A stretch of DNA of 64,000 nt from Polynucleobacter sp. AP-Capit-er-40B-B4 (GTDB taxonomy: Bacteria; Pseudomonadota; Gammaproteobacteria; Burkholderiales; Burkholderiaceae): the NCBI RefSeq assembly GCF_018882245.1, contig NZ_JACVOV010000001.1, positions 1-64,000 of the forward strand, written 5' to 3'. The notes beneath the pieces are model-generated. The model did no database searches and had not been told where the DNA came from. It was given only the letters and a program-made list of their open reading frames with translations. A program made the position numbers and the translations under genes. Below are positions 20,031 to 29,496 of the stretch, one piece after another (within the stretch, counting starts at the first letter, position 1; every line of letters begins with the position of its first letter).

Positions 20031-21134
20031 TTAGGTCAAGCTGGTATCAATTACCCGGCGCGGCGCATCCAGGTAGTCACGAGACTGCATCTCGATCAGG
20101 CGGGACACGGTTCTGGAGAATTCAGCGGTAATTTGACCCTCTGTATACAAATCCGGGGCTGGAACCTCTGCGGAGATGATTAGCTTGATCTTGTGGTCGT
20201 ACAGGACGTCAATTAACCAAATAAAGCGGCGGGCCTCGTTGGTCATTCTTGGGGGCATATAAGGCACCCCAGACAAAATAACCGTATGAAACTGGTTGGC
20301 AATTTCCAAGTAATCATTTTGCGATCGCGGGCCGCAACATAAGGTTTTGAAATCAAACCAAACCACACCATCCGCCATATGTAGGGGACGCAATTCACGG
20401 GACTCAATATTCAAAACCGGATTGCGTGTCTCTTTTTGATTGCCAATCAGCGTTTGGAACATTTGACCTAGGGTCGCTTGTGTTTCAGCATTGACGGGAG
20501 TCAGGTATGCCTCAACTTGAGCCATCTGGACCCGACGGTAATCATTACCAGCGTCAACGTTGAGAACATCTAGCTTTTCTTCTAGCAACTTAATGGCAGG
20601 AAGCAATCGATCGCGATGCAAGCCATTTGGATATAACTGGTCAGGACGATAGTTGGACGTCATCACAAACTGTACGCGATCTGCAAAGAGTGCGCTAAGC
20701 AAGCGATACAAAATCATTGCATCGGCGATGTCATTGATGTGAAACTCGTCAAAGCAAATCAAGCGATAGCGATTAGAAATACGCTTTGCTAATTCATCCA
20801 AAGGATCAGATAAGCCTGATAACTCATGGAGTTCGCGATGCACTTCACGCATGAACTCATGAAAATGAATGCGGATCTTTTTTTCTAAGGGGGATGCTGC
20901 ATAAAAGCAGTCCATTAAAAAGGATTTGCCGCGACCTACCCCACCCCATAGATAAAGACCACGAGGGAGGTTTGGCTTAAAAATCTTTTTCTTTAAGGTA
21001 TTGCTGCGGATTTCCTTGTAGGCAATCCATTCGTCTTCGCATTTTTGCAGACGCTCAACAGCACGAAGCTGCGCGGGATCACTTTGATACCCGCGCGCTT
21101 TTAACTCTTGTTGGTAAAACTCAATGGTTTTCAA
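20031..21134 (-). CDS. zapE: Cell division ATPase ZapE (AFG1-like)
   Basis: AFG1-type AAA ATPase that interacts with FtsZ in E. coli. Walker A is WGGVGRGKSFLMD, Walker B is RLICFDEFHINDIADA, and 367 residues is the family length. The start codon is probably TTG at 21134, immediately after the lpdA stop codon, so translation may be coupled. Confidence 0.92.
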   Translation of the reverse strand: MKTIEFYQQELKARGYQSDPAQLRAVERLQKCEDEWIAYKEIRSNTLKKKIFKPNLPRGLYLWGGVGRGKSFLMDCFYAASPLEKKIRIHFHEFMREVHRELHELSGLSDPLDELAKRISNRYRLICFDEFHINDIADAMILYRLLSALFADRVQFVMTSNYRPDQLYPNGLHRDRLLPAIKLLEEKLDVLNVDAGNDYRRVQMAQVEAYLTPVNAETQATLGQMFQTLIGNQKETRNPVLNIESRELRPLHMADGVVWFDFKTLCCGPRSQNDYLEIANQFHTVILSGVPYMPPRMTNEARRFIWLIDVLYDHKIKLIISAEVPAPDLYTEGQITAEFSRTVSRLIEMQSRDYLDAPRRVIDTSLT

Positions 21135-22571
21135 TTACATATTTAATGCACGTGAGTCTGTCGCTAACGCTGCTTCGCGCATCACTTCAGACAAACTTGG
21201 ATGTGCATGACAGATACGAGCAATATCTTCTGCTGCTGCTTTGAATTCCATAGCTACCGCTGCTTCAGCAATGAGGTCAGAAGCATTGGCACCAATAATA
21301 TGAACGCCAAGAATCTCATCAGTCTTAGCATCAGCTAACACTTTGATGAAACCATCAGCACGACCCATGCCTAATGCACGGCCGTTAGCAGCAAATGGGA
21401 ACTGACCTGCTTTATAAGCAACACCAGCTTCTTTGAGTGCTTGTTCTGTCTTACCAACCCATGCAATCTCAGGATCAGTGTAGATAACCCAAGGAATGCA
21501 GTTGTAATCGATATGTGGTTTTTGACCAGCAATCACTTCAGCAACCAAGACACCTTCGTCTTCTGCTTTGTGTGCCAACATTGGTCCACGCACTACGTCA
21601 CCAACAGCGTATACGCCAGGCGCTGCAGTTGCGCAAGTATGGTCATCAATAGGAATGAAGCCACGCTCATCCACTTTAAGACCAATCTTGTCCAAACCTA
21701 ATTTATCGGTATTTGGTACGCGACCCACTGAAACAATTAAACGATCGCATTCCAACTTAGCGGCTTTACCAGCGCTATCGGTGTAATTAACCACTACACC
21801 CTTCTTATCAGCCTTCACATCGCCAATTTTTACGCCAGTGTTAATGCTCAAACCTTGCTTAGCAAACAACTTCTGCGCTTCTTTAGCGATGCTGATATCA
21901 CAGGCACCTAAGAAGGATGGCATTGCTTCAAGCACGGTCACTTCAGCACCGAGACGACGCCATACAGAACCCAACTCCAAACCAATAACGCCAGCACCAA
22001 TTACACCTAATTTCTTAGGCGCAGAATCAAACTTAAGAGCACCTTCGTTATCGCAGATCAATACATTATCTACAGCGATACCTGGAAGATGACGCGCTTT
22101 AGAGCCAGTTGCAATGATGACATTCTTGCCGGTAACTGTAGTTTTGTCTTTGCCATCAATTTTGATTTGATAGCCATCAGCGCCCTTACCTTCAAATGAA
22201 GCATGGCCTTTTAACAAAGTGATTTTGTTCTTGCGGAACAAGTACTGAATGCCGCCAGTCATCTTGGTAACGATGTCATCTTTGCGGGCGATCATCTTCT
22301 TAGAGTCGATGCTTACAGCACCCACTTTAATTCCGTGATCAGCAGCATGATGATTGATCTTCTCGAACTCCTCTGAAGACGCCAACAAGGCCTTAGAAGG
22401 AATACAGCCCACGTTCAAACATGTACCACCTAAACGTGACTCACCCTTAGGATCATCATAAGAACTAGATTCAGCACAGGCAACCTTGAAACCGAGTTGC
22501 GCTGCACGAATTGCGGCGATGTAGCCACCAGGGCCACCACCAATAACTACTACGTCAAAAGCTTGGCTCAT
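21135..22571 (-). CDS. lpdA: Dihydrolipoyl dehydrogenase (E3)
   Basis: FAD-dependent E3 of the 2-oxoglutarate dehydrogenase complex, reoxidising lipoamide with NAD+. FAD motif GGGPGGYIAAIRAAQ, redox-active disulfide in GGTCLNVGCIPSK, NAD-binding GAGVIGLELGSVW and the C-terminal His-Glu dyad in HAHPSLSE are all present. It is third in the odhA-odhB-lpdA operon, 12 bases after odhB. Confidence 0.96.
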   Translation of the reverse strand: MSQAFDVVVIGGGPGGYIAAIRAAQLGFKVACAESSSYDDPKGESRLGGTCLNVGCIPSKALLASSEEFEKINHHAADHGIKVGAVSIDSKKMIARKDDIVTKMTGGIQYLFRKNKITLLKGHASFEGKGADGYQIKIDGKDKTTVTGKNVIIATGSKARHLPGIAVDNVLICDNEGALKFDSAPKKLGVIGAGVIGLELGSVWRRLGAEVTVLEAMPSFLGACDISIAKEAQKLFAKQGLSINTGVKIGDVKADKKGVVVNYTDSAGKAAKLECDRLIVSVGRVPNTDKLGLDKIGLKVDERGFIPIDDHTCATAAPGVYAVGDVVRGPMLAHKAEDEGVLVAEVIAGQKPHIDYNCIPWVIYTDPEIAWVGKTEQALKEAGVAYKAGQFPFAANGRALGMGRADGFIKVLADAKTDEILGVHIIGANASDLIAEAAVAMEFKAAAEDIARICHAHPSLSEVMREAALATDSRALNM

Positions 22572-22583
22572 GATCTTCCCCTC

Positions 22584-23795
22584 TTACAAATCAAGAAGAA
22601 GACGTGAAGGATCTTCCAACGCATCCTTCATAGCAACTAAACCAAGCACAGCCTCACGGCCGTCAATGATGCGGTGATCGTATGACAAAGCAAGGTAGTT
22701 AATTGGGCGAACAACTACTTGACCGTTTTCAACAACAGCACGGTCTTTAGTAGCGTGGATACCCAAAATAGCGGATTGTGGTGGGTTGATGATCGGAGTA
22801 GAAAGCATAGAGCCGAATACGCCACCGTTAGAGATGGAGAATGTGCCGCCAGTCAACTCTTCAATAGACAACTTGCCTTCACGAGCTTTAGTGCCGAACT
22901 CAGCAATCTTCTTCTCGATGTCAGCCAAATTCATTTGGTCAACGTCACGCAGAATTGGAACTACCAAGCCACGTGGTGAGCTTACAGCGATACCGATATC
23001 AAAGTAACCGTGGTAAACGATATCATTACCGTCAACAGAAGCATTAAGTAATGGGAATTTCTTCAAAGCGTGTGTTGCCGCCTTCACGAAGAAAGACATG
23101 AAACCTAACTTCACGCCATGAGTCTTCTCAAACTGGTCTTTGTATTTGTTACGTAAAGCAATCACTGGACCCATGTTGACTTCATTGAATGTAGTCAAGA
23201 TGGCATTGTTTGCTTGAGACTCAAGCAAGCGCTCAGCAATACGTGCACGCAAACGGCTCATTGGAACGCGCTCTTCTGGACGATCGCCCATTGGAATTGG
23301 TGCACTCGGTAATGCTGCAGACTTAGCGCCACCTGCAGAAGCATTCAATGCATCACCTTTAGTGATACGACCATCACGTCCAGAACCGGCAACTTGACCA
23401 GCATCGACACCCTTCTCCGCGAGAATTTTTGCAGCTGAAGGAGCTGCGGCTGCGCCAGCTTTAGCGGCAGGAGCGGCTGCTTTGGCTGGTGCTGCGGCTG
23501 CAGGGGCAGCGGCTGGTGCAGGTGCGGCAGCAGCAGGAGCTGCGGCTGCAACAGCAGTGCTGTCAATCTTCGCAATCAACTGCTCAGCAACAACAGTGCC
23601 ACCGTCAGCAACAACGATTTCTGTTAGCACGCCAGCAGATGGAGCTGGAACTTCGAGAACCACTTTATCTGTTTCGATTTCGATCAAGATTTCGTCTTGA
23701 CCAACAGCGTCGCCAACCTTCTTTTTCCATTGCAACAAAGTTGCTTCAGCAACTGACTCTGAGAGTTGGGGAACTTTAACTTCGAAAATAGCCAT
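22584..23795 (-). CDS. odhB: 2-oxoglutarate dehydrogenase E2, dihydrolipoyl succinyltransferase
   Basis: Core subunit of the 2-oxoglutarate dehydrogenase complex in the TCA cycle. One lipoyl domain (lipoylated lysine in [11 protein letters not shown], near residue 43), an Ala/Pro linker (about 80-120), a peripheral subunit-binding domain (about 125-160) and the catalytic acyltransferase domain with [12 protein letters not shown]. The Ala/Pro linker creates long open frames on the opposite strand, which are not genes. Also called sucB. Confidence 0.95.
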   Translation of the reverse strand: MAIFEVKVPQLSESVAEATLLQWKKKVGDAVGQDEILIEIETDKVVLEVPAPSAGVLTEIVVADGGTVVAEQLIAKIDSTAVAAAAPAAAAPAPAAAPAAAAPAKAAAPAAKAGAAAAPSAAKILAEKGVDAGQVAGSGRDGRITKGDALNASAGGAKSAALPSAPIPMGDRPEERVPMSRLRARIAERLLESQANNAILTTFNEVNMGPVIALRNKYKDQFEKTHGVKLGFMSFFVKAATHALKKFPLLNASVDGNDIVYHGYFDIGIAVSSPRGLVVPILRDVDQMNLADIEKKIAEFGTKAREGKLSIEELTGGTFSISNGGVFGSMLSTPIINPPQSAILGIHATKDRAVVENGQVVVRPINYLALSYDHRIIDGREAVLGLVAMKDALEDPSRLLLDL

Positions 23796-23839
23796 GATTA
23801 ATCCTGTTTATATATGTGTATGTTGAGTTATGAAGACGA

Positions 23840-26695
23840 TTATTTCGTGATCACGTAACCTTTGAGTTTGGCAAATGCCGCATTCAGTAAAGACTTCTGC
23901 TGTTCTTGGTGGAGATGGGCGTAACCACAAGCTGGTGATGCTGATGCAGGACGACCCGCATAGCCCAACTTCATGCCATCAGACATATTTTCCAAGATGT
24001 TGTGCTGGACAAAGAACCAAGCACCTTGGTTTTGCGGCTCATCTTGACACCACACCACATCTTCCAATTTTGGATACTTCTTCATTTCAGTAGTCACTGC
24101 TTTGTGCGGGAATGGGTACAACTGCTCCAAGCGAATAATGGCAACATCACCAATCTTCTTCTCGGCGCGTTGCTTCACCAAGTCGTAATAGACCTTGCCA
24201 GAACACATTACCAAACGGGTAACCTGCTTAGCATCGATAGACTCATCACGCTCACCAATAACAGTTTGGAAGCCACCTTTAGTAAATTCAGACAAAGGTG
24301 ATGCAGCTTCTTTATTACGCAGTAATGATTTTGGTGTCATCAAGATCAGCGGCTTGCGGAACTGACGAATCATTTGACGACGCAATACGTGGAAGATTTG
24401 CGCTGCGGTAGTCGGCTGAATAACCTGCATATTGGTATCAGCGCATAACTGCATAAAGCGCTCAAGACGTGCAGAGGAATGCTCTGGGCCTTGACCTTCA
24501 TAACCGTGCGGCAACATCATGACCAAGCCGTTAGCACGACCCCACTTCACTTCGCCAGAGGCGATGAACTGGTCAATAACAACCTGTGCGCCGTTAGCAA
24601 AGTCACCGAATTGAGCTTCCCAGATAGTGAGTGTGTTTGGTTCAGCTGCAGCGTAACCGTACTCGAATCCAAGCACTGCCTCTTCAGACAGAATGGAGTC
24701 AATCACCACAAACGGCGCCTGATCCTTAGTGACATGCTGAAGTGCGATGTAAGTGCCGGTATCCCACTTCTCACGGTTTTGCTCATGCAATACCGCGTGA
24801 CGGTGAGTAAAGGTGCCGCGTCCACTGTCCTCGCCAGACAAACGCACTGGGTAACCACTTGCAACTAAGGATGCGAAAGCCATGTGCTCACCCATACCCC
24901 AGTCAATATTTGCCTCGCCACGTCCCATTGCTGCGCGGTCGTTATAAACCTTAGCAACCAATGGGTGCGCTTTGAAGCCCTCTGGAATAGTAGAAATCTT
25001 TTCAGCCAAGCGCTTCCACTCAGTTAATGGAATCGCTGTATCAGCTTCATCAGTCCACTTCTTATTCAAGAATGGAGACCAATCCACAGCAAACTTACCT
25101 TTGAAATTGCTCAATACCGGATCGGATGTCTGCTTACCCTCATCCATTGCAGCGCGATACTCTTTAACCATCAGGTCACCAGTACCAGCCGGCAATACAC
25201 CTTGAGTCTCTAACTTGTCAGCGTAGAGCTTGCGTGTGCCAGGGTGCGCAGCAATGATTTTGTACATCAATGGCTGAGTCATTGCAGGCGTATCTTGTTC
25301 ATTGTGACCAAGCTTACGGAAGCAGATGATGTCAATCGCCACATCTTTATGGAACTTCATGCGGAACTCAACAGCCAACTTGGTTGCCAAGACTACCGCT
25401 TCAGGATCATCGCCGTTCACGTGCAATACAGGGGCATCAACAATCTTCATGATGTCCGTGCAATACAAGCTAGAACGCAAGTCACGTGGATCAGATGTTG
25501 TGAAGCCAATTTGGTTGTTAATCACGATGTGCACTGTGCCACCGGTTGAGTAACCACGTACCTCAGACATCGCCAATGTTTCTTGCATTACACCCTGACC
25601 TGCAATCGCAGCGTCACCGTGAACCAAGATTGGCATCACTTGATCACCCAACATGTCACCGCGACGCTCCATGCGTGCACGTGCAGAACCTTCAACTACT
25701 GGATTAACGATTTCTAAATGGGATGGATTAAATGCCAATGACAAATGAACCGGGCCACCAGGAGTCGAAATATCACTTGAGAAGCCTTGGTGATACTTCA
25801 CATCACCTGCTGGCAATGTTTCAGGGCCTTTGTGCTCAAACTCAGCAAACAAGTCTTTAGGCATTTTGCCCAAGGTGTTTACCAATACATTGAGACGACC
25901 ACGGTGGGCCATGCCAATCACGATCTCTTGAACGCCTTTATTACCTGCATCACGAATCAACTCGTCCATACAAGCAATAAAGCTCTCGCCACCCTCTAAG
26001 GAGAAGCGCTTTTGACCAACATACTTAGCTTGGAGGTAACGCTCTAAGCCTTCGGCAGCAGTTACGCGGTCCAAAATCTGACGCTTTTCGTCCACATTAA
26101 ATTGTGGGGTTGAGCGAATAGACTCTAGCTTCTCTTGCCACCACTTCTTAATCTTTTGATCGGCGATAAACATGAACTCGACACCAATAGTGCCGCAATA
26201 TGTTTCGCGCAATGCTTGCAGCAAGTCGCGCAAGGACATTTCATTCTTGCCGAAGAATGTATTACTCGTATTGAAGACGATATCCATATCGCCATCAGTA
26301 AAGCCATAGAAAGCAGGATCTAACTCAGGAATATCCTGGCGCTCTGTCCGCTTTAATGGATCCAAGTTTGCCCAGCGATTACCAACGTTACGATACGCGG
26401 CAATTAACTGCTGAACAGCAACGCGCTTGCGGCCCATTTCCGAGTCAGCCGAATCAGAAATCGTTCTGATAGGACCTTGCTTTGCGCGCTCAGCAAATGA
26501 AGCAACAATCGGTCCGTGTGCAATGTCAGTTCGAGATGAACCGTCGACCGCTGGAACCTGTTTCACGTTATCGAAATAATCTCGCCAGTGATCAGCTACA
26601 GAAGCTGGATCGTGCAAGTAGGATTCGTAGAGTTCCTCTACGTAGGGGGCGTTTCCGCCGAAGAGATAGGAATTATCTCTTTGATCCTGCATCAT
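23840..26695 (-). CDS. odhA: 2-oxoglutarate dehydrogenase E1
   Basis: Thiamine-diphosphate-dependent decarboxylase E1 of the TCA-cycle complex. Starts MMQDQRDNSYLFGGNAPY; ATG 26695 is preferred over GTG 26704, as GAAAGG sits at a normal distance before it. The E1 N-terminal motif (NAPYVEELYESYL), the thiamine region (GDAAIAGQGVMQE) and the C-terminal PQNQGAWFFVQ are present. 951 aa, normal length. First gene of odhA-odhB-lpdA. Also called sucA. Confidence 0.95.
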   Translation of the reverse strand: MMQDQRDNSYLFGGNAPYVEELYESYLHDPASVADHWRDYFDNVKQVPAVDGSSRTDIAHGPIVASFAERAKQGPIRTISDSADSEMGRKRVAVQQLIAAYRNVGNRWANLDPLKRTERQDIPELDPAFYGFTDGDMDIVFNTSNTFFGKNEMSLRDLLQALRETYCGTIGVEFMFIADQKIKKWWQEKLESIRSTPQFNVDEKRQILDRVTAAEGLERYLQAKYVGQKRFSLEGGESFIACMDELIRDAGNKGVQEIVIGMAHRGRLNVLVNTLGKMPKDLFAEFEHKGPETLPAGDVKYHQGFSSDISTPGGPVHLSLAFNPSHLEIVNPVVEGSARARMERRGDMLGDQVMPILVHGDAAIAGQGVMQETLAMSEVRGYSTGGTVHIVINNQIGFTTSDPRDLRSSLYCTDIMKIVDAPVLHVNGDDPEAVVLATKLAVEFRMKFHKDVAIDIICFRKLGHNEQDTPAMTQPLMYKIIAAHPGTRKLYADKLETQGVLPAGTGDLMVKEYRAAMDEGKQTSDPVLSNFKGKFAVDWSPFLNKKWTDEADTAIPLTEWKRLAEKISTIPEGFKAHPLVAKVYNDRAAMGRGEANIDWGMGEHMAFASLVASGYPVRLSGEDSGRGTFTHRHAVLHEQNREKWDTGTYIALQHVTKDQAPFVVIDSILSEEAVLGFEYGYAAAEPNTLTIWEAQFGDFANGAQVVIDQFIASGEVKWGRANGLVMMLPHGYEGQGPEHSSARLERFMQLCADTNMQVIQPTTAAQIFHVLRRQMIRQFRKPLILMTPKSLLRNKEAASPLSEFTKGGFQTVIGERDESIDAKQVTRLVMCSGKVYYDLVKQRAEKKIGDVAIIRLEQLYPFPHKAVTTEMKKYPKLEDVVWCQDEPQNQGAWFFVQHNILENMSDGMKLGYAGRPASASPACGYAHLHQEQQKSLLNAAFAKLKGYVITK

Positions 26696-26704
26696 GATGC
26701 TCAC

Positions 26705-26994
26705 CTTTCATCGGGTTTCCCGATTAAAAACTGTGGTTAAAACCATCCGCTCTACGGCTAAACCGCTTTACGAATTGATCTGTGCAAATACCGGTACTAC
26801 AACAGTAATTTAACACGAATGACCATTGACAGATAAAGGGCTTTCCCTGATTTTGGGGGTTTTGGGGGTATCCCCCTATTTAGGCAAATTAATAAGAACT
26901 TTCCTACCCCTCTTTAAAGGATTGCCGACAGATTCAAATGATTTTGATTTTTATTCTCTAAATCTTCAAACAATTAAATGAAATTAAGGGAAAT
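26705..26994. other. Intergenic region with G/C-run inverted pair between odhA and a divergent regulator
   Basis: No gene or RNA recognised. It contains GGGGGTTTTGGGGGTATCCCCC (26857-26878), in which the second G-run and the C-run could form a short hairpin. Promoters of odhA and of the divergent gene at 26995 must lie here; I could not pick convincing -10 and -35 boxes. Confidence 0.4.
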
Positions 26995-27693
26995 ATGAAA
27001 TCAATTACCCCAGAAACGGAATATCTCAGCACCCGCCAAAGCGCCAAGGTTTTACAAGTTTCCTTGGGCACCGTTCAGAAAATGGTGGAATTGGGTGAAT
27101 TAATTGCCTGGAAGACTCGGGGAGGTCATCGCCGGATACTGGCCAGCTCCTTGGATCAGCAGTTGCAGCGCAGAAAGAGAGCCATGCGCCAAAAGACAAC
27201 TCAAAACTGTATTGCCATGGGGATATTTAGAAGATCTGAAAATGGACAAGAATTAATAGAGGCTATTGCCGATTGGCAACTCAAAGTAGATATGGAAATG
27301 GCGGTAGATAGCCTAGAAGGCCTAATGAAGGCCGTATCAATAGCCCCTGATTTGATCTTTTTAGATGCCCTTATTCCGCCGGTAGAACAAGTCCATTTAA
27401 TCCATTATTTAAGTAAAAACAAGGACACACAGCGTATACCTATCCTAGTAGATGAAGGTTTTATAAAGTTACATCCGGGCGTAGTAGCTCTTGCAGATGA
27501 GAATTCAGGTGGTAAGCCCCCATTGAGTGAAAGCATCAAAAAGGAGCTTGAAAACGGTCTAATCGATCTTAATCCACTCATTATTGGCTATCCAGCCACC
27601 AATCCAGAATCCGAGGGAAGTTGGACCCATGGAAGCAGGCATGAATTATTGGAACCTCTATTTGTTGAGGCACTTGCCAGAAAGTGCGCCTAG
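26995..27693 (+). CDS. Excisionase/MerR-type HTH regulator with receiver-like C-terminus
   Basis: Residues 8-55 form a winged helix-turn-helix (STRQSAKVLQVSLGTVQKMV, then TRGGHRRI), the excisionase/BldC type. Residues about 70-150 resemble a response-regulator receiver: LIFLDALIPP has an Asp at the position of the phospho-acceptor, but the surrounding acidic pocket is not obvious. It is divergent from odhA and could control it, though this is only a position-based guess. Followed by a strong shared terminator. Confidence 0.7.
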   Translation: MKSITPETEYLSTRQSAKVLQVSLGTVQKMVELGELIAWKTRGGHRRILASSLDQQLQRRKRAMRQKTTQNCIAMGIFRRSENGQELIEAIADWQLKVDMEMAVDSLEGLMKAVSIAPDLIFLDALIPPVEQVHLIHYLSKNKDTQRIPILVDEGFIKLHPGVVALADENSGGKPPLSESIKKELENGLIDLNPLIIGYPATNPESEGSWTHGSRHELLEPLFVEALARKCA

Positions 27694-27725
27694 CATTTAG
27701 CTAGATGGGGACACCGAATCAAACA

Positions 27726-27750
27726 AAAAGGCCGCAATTTGCGGCCTTTT
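27726..27750. terminator. Bidirectional intrinsic terminator between HTH regulator and H-NS-like gene
   Basis: Arms AAAAGGCCGCAA (27726-27737) and TTGCGGCCTTTT (27739-27750) are perfectly complementary, with T-runs on either strand. Lies between convergent genes. Confidence 0.88.
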
Positions 27751-27777
27751 GTATTAAATCCCATCTAAAACAAGGAG

Positions 27778-28062
27778 TTAGATTAAATAACTACTGCGAT
27801 CTCTACCCTCAATCCACTTAGGCGCCTTGCCGCGACCAGTCCAAGTTTCCCCTGTAGAAGGATTGCGATATTTAGGGGCAACCTTGCCGCCAGCACTCTT
27901 AACGCCCGATTTACGGCTAAATAAGTCAGCAGCAGTTAGGTTGTATTGCTCAATAATTAACTTCGCCTTGGCAATGCCATCTGCCTTTTCTAGGGCAATT
28001 GCTTCTTTAATCTGTTTATCCAACTGCTCACGTTGGGCTAAAAGCTCTTTATAAGAAGGCAT
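27778..28062 (-). CDS. H-NS-like nucleoid-associated protein
   Basis: Silences AT-rich, often horizontally acquired DNA. The 94-residue protein has an N-terminal coiled-coil oligomerisation region (LLAQREQLDKQIKEAIALEK) and a C-terminal DNA-binding domain KYRNPSTGETWTGRGKAPKWI, the H-NS AT-hook-like motif of the Bordetella/Burkholderia BpH3 type. The region upstream (28063-28245) is very AT-rich, so autoregulation is plausible. Relevant to the large AT-rich island further right. Confidence 0.93.
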   Translation of the reverse strand: MPSYKELLAQREQLDKQIKEAIALEKADGIAKAKLIIEQYNLTAADLFSRKSGVKSAGGKVAPKYRNPSTGETWTGRGKAPKWIEGRDRSSYLI

Positions 28063-28245
28063 ATTGTTTTCACTCTCCGAATAATAAGTTGTTATATGCA
28101 GCGTATATAAACTGCATTAGAGAGTAATTATATATAAATTAATCCCCCAGACAATATATATTATTAGGATTATTAGCCTATATTTATTAGTGCTATATCA
28201 ATTAAATTAAATAAAAGACATAATCATTATAAATACTATGCTTAA

Positions 28246-28659
28246 TTAAGGTGCACTCGATTTTCTGAGCATAAAGGTTCCACTGGATTTAGCGGTTATC
28301 TCCCCTGCCTCGTTCAAAACGATCGCCTCACAATAGTTAATAGTTTTGCCTGGCTTCAAAATAGTGCCCTCAACGGCAATTTTGCCGATGCTAGGACGCA
28401 AAAAGCTGACAGTCATATCAATCGTCATTGCACCAAGAGGAACATCGGTAGTGCTTCTAGCTGCTGCTCCCATCGCAAAATCGAGCAAGGTCATAATGAC
28501 GCCGCCGTGGGCTATGCCAAAACTATTTTCATATTCAGGCCTAATTTCCAGGCTGATCCGAGACTTGCCATCTTTTGCATATTCAGGAACTACGCCTAAG
28601 TGCGCTAAAAAAGGGATCTTGAGACCAAAATACTCAGTGGTTTTATCAATGCTTGTCAT
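28246..28659 (-). CDS. Hotdog-fold thioesterase (PaaI-like)
   Basis: A 137-residue acyl-CoA thioesterase of the PaaI/YdiI type. The motif GIAHGGVIMTLLDFAMGAAA holds the active-site region, and SFLRPSIG plus GEITAKSSGTFML complete the hotdog fold. Substrate not predictable. Stands alone upstream of tRNA-Pro. Confidence 0.85.
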   Translation of the reverse strand: MTSIDKTTEYFGLKIPFLAHLGVVPEYAKDGKSRISLEIRPEYENSFGIAHGGVIMTLLDFAMGAAARSTTDVPLGAMTIDMTVSFLRPSIGKIAVEGTILKPGKTINYCEAIVLNEAGEITAKSSGTFMLRKSSAP

Positions 28660-28693
28660 GTGATGAATTTTGAAATGATGGGATGAAGTTGAA

Positions 28694-28770
<77 letters not shown>

Positions 28771-28795
28771 ACGAAAGACAAAATTGTATCAGTAA

Positions 28796-29146
28796 CTATT
28801 TAGAGAGAATCTGCAGAACTGCTTGCAATTCTTCGCGCAGACGAAGGTCGCCGCGAGCTTCTTCTAAGCGATTGCGTGCACCGCTAATCGTAAAACCCTC
28901 TTCATATAGAAGTGAGCGGATTTTTCTAATTAGGACAACTTCGTGATGCTGATAGTAGCGACGGTTACCACGTCGCTTTTGCGGACTTAACTGAGAAAAC
29001 TCTTGCTCCCAGTAACGCAGAACATGCGAACGAACGCCGCACAGATCAGCCACTTCACCAATGGTGAAATAGCGCTTGGCAGGTATTGGGGGAAGTTGAG
29101 AGCTCAGCAGCGCTGAGCCAGCATCAAACTCGGTTTTCTCGAGCAT
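28796..29146 (-). CDS. MerR-family transcriptional regulator downstream of ihfA
   Basis: A 116-residue MerR-type regulator: winged helix-turn-helix [20 protein letters not shown], then [19 protein letters not shown] and a short coiled-coil. No C-terminal effector domain or metal-binding cysteines. This gene is the conserved last gene after ihfA in betaproteobacteria (it overlaps ihfA by 23 bases). Function within the operon is not established. Confidence 0.88.
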   Translation of the reverse strand: MLEKTEFDAGSALLSSQLPPIPAKRYFTIGEVADLCGVRSHVLRYWEQEFSQLSPQKRRGNRRYYQHHEVVLIRKIRSLLYEEGFTISGARNRLEEARGDLRLREELQAVLQILSK

Positions 29147-29447
29147 GTGACTCCACTACATCTTTAAGCTTTTGACTAGCGTGAAAAGTAACTACGCGTC
29201 TAGCAGCAATCGGAATCATTTGACCTGTCTTTGGATTTCGGCCAGGACGAGCCGATTTATTGCGTAACTGAAAATTACCAAAACCTGAAATCTTTACCTC
29301 GACACCAGTTTCAAGTGATTGGCCAATTTGATCAAAGAAAGCATCAATCATGTCCTTCGCTTCACGCTTGTTCAATCCAACCTGATCAAATAGAGCTTCT
29401 GAAAGCTCATTTTTAGTAACGGTATCGTTAGAAATCAATTCGGTCAT
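29124..29447 (-). CDS. ihfA: Integration host factor subunit alpha
   Basis: DNA-bending protein working as an IHF-alpha/beta dimer in replication, recombination and transcription. The 107-residue protein contains the HU/IHF signature [21 protein letters not shown], whose proline tip intercalates DNA. Located after pheT as in most proteobacteria, 49 bases downstream. Confidence 0.95.
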   Translation of the reverse strand: MTELISNDTVTKNELSEALFDQVGLNKREAKDMIDAFFDQIGQSLETGVEVKISGFGNFQLRNKSARPGRNPKTGQMIPIAARRVVTFHASQKLKDVVESHARENRV

Positions 29448-29496
29448 TGCTAGTCTCTTTGGTAACTAATTATTTGATTTATATCTAATACTAAAC

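Noticed and set aside
23345..23779. Long frames rich in Gln/Leu or Ala/Gly on both strands
   Set aside because: Shadows of the Ala/Pro-rich linker of odhB.
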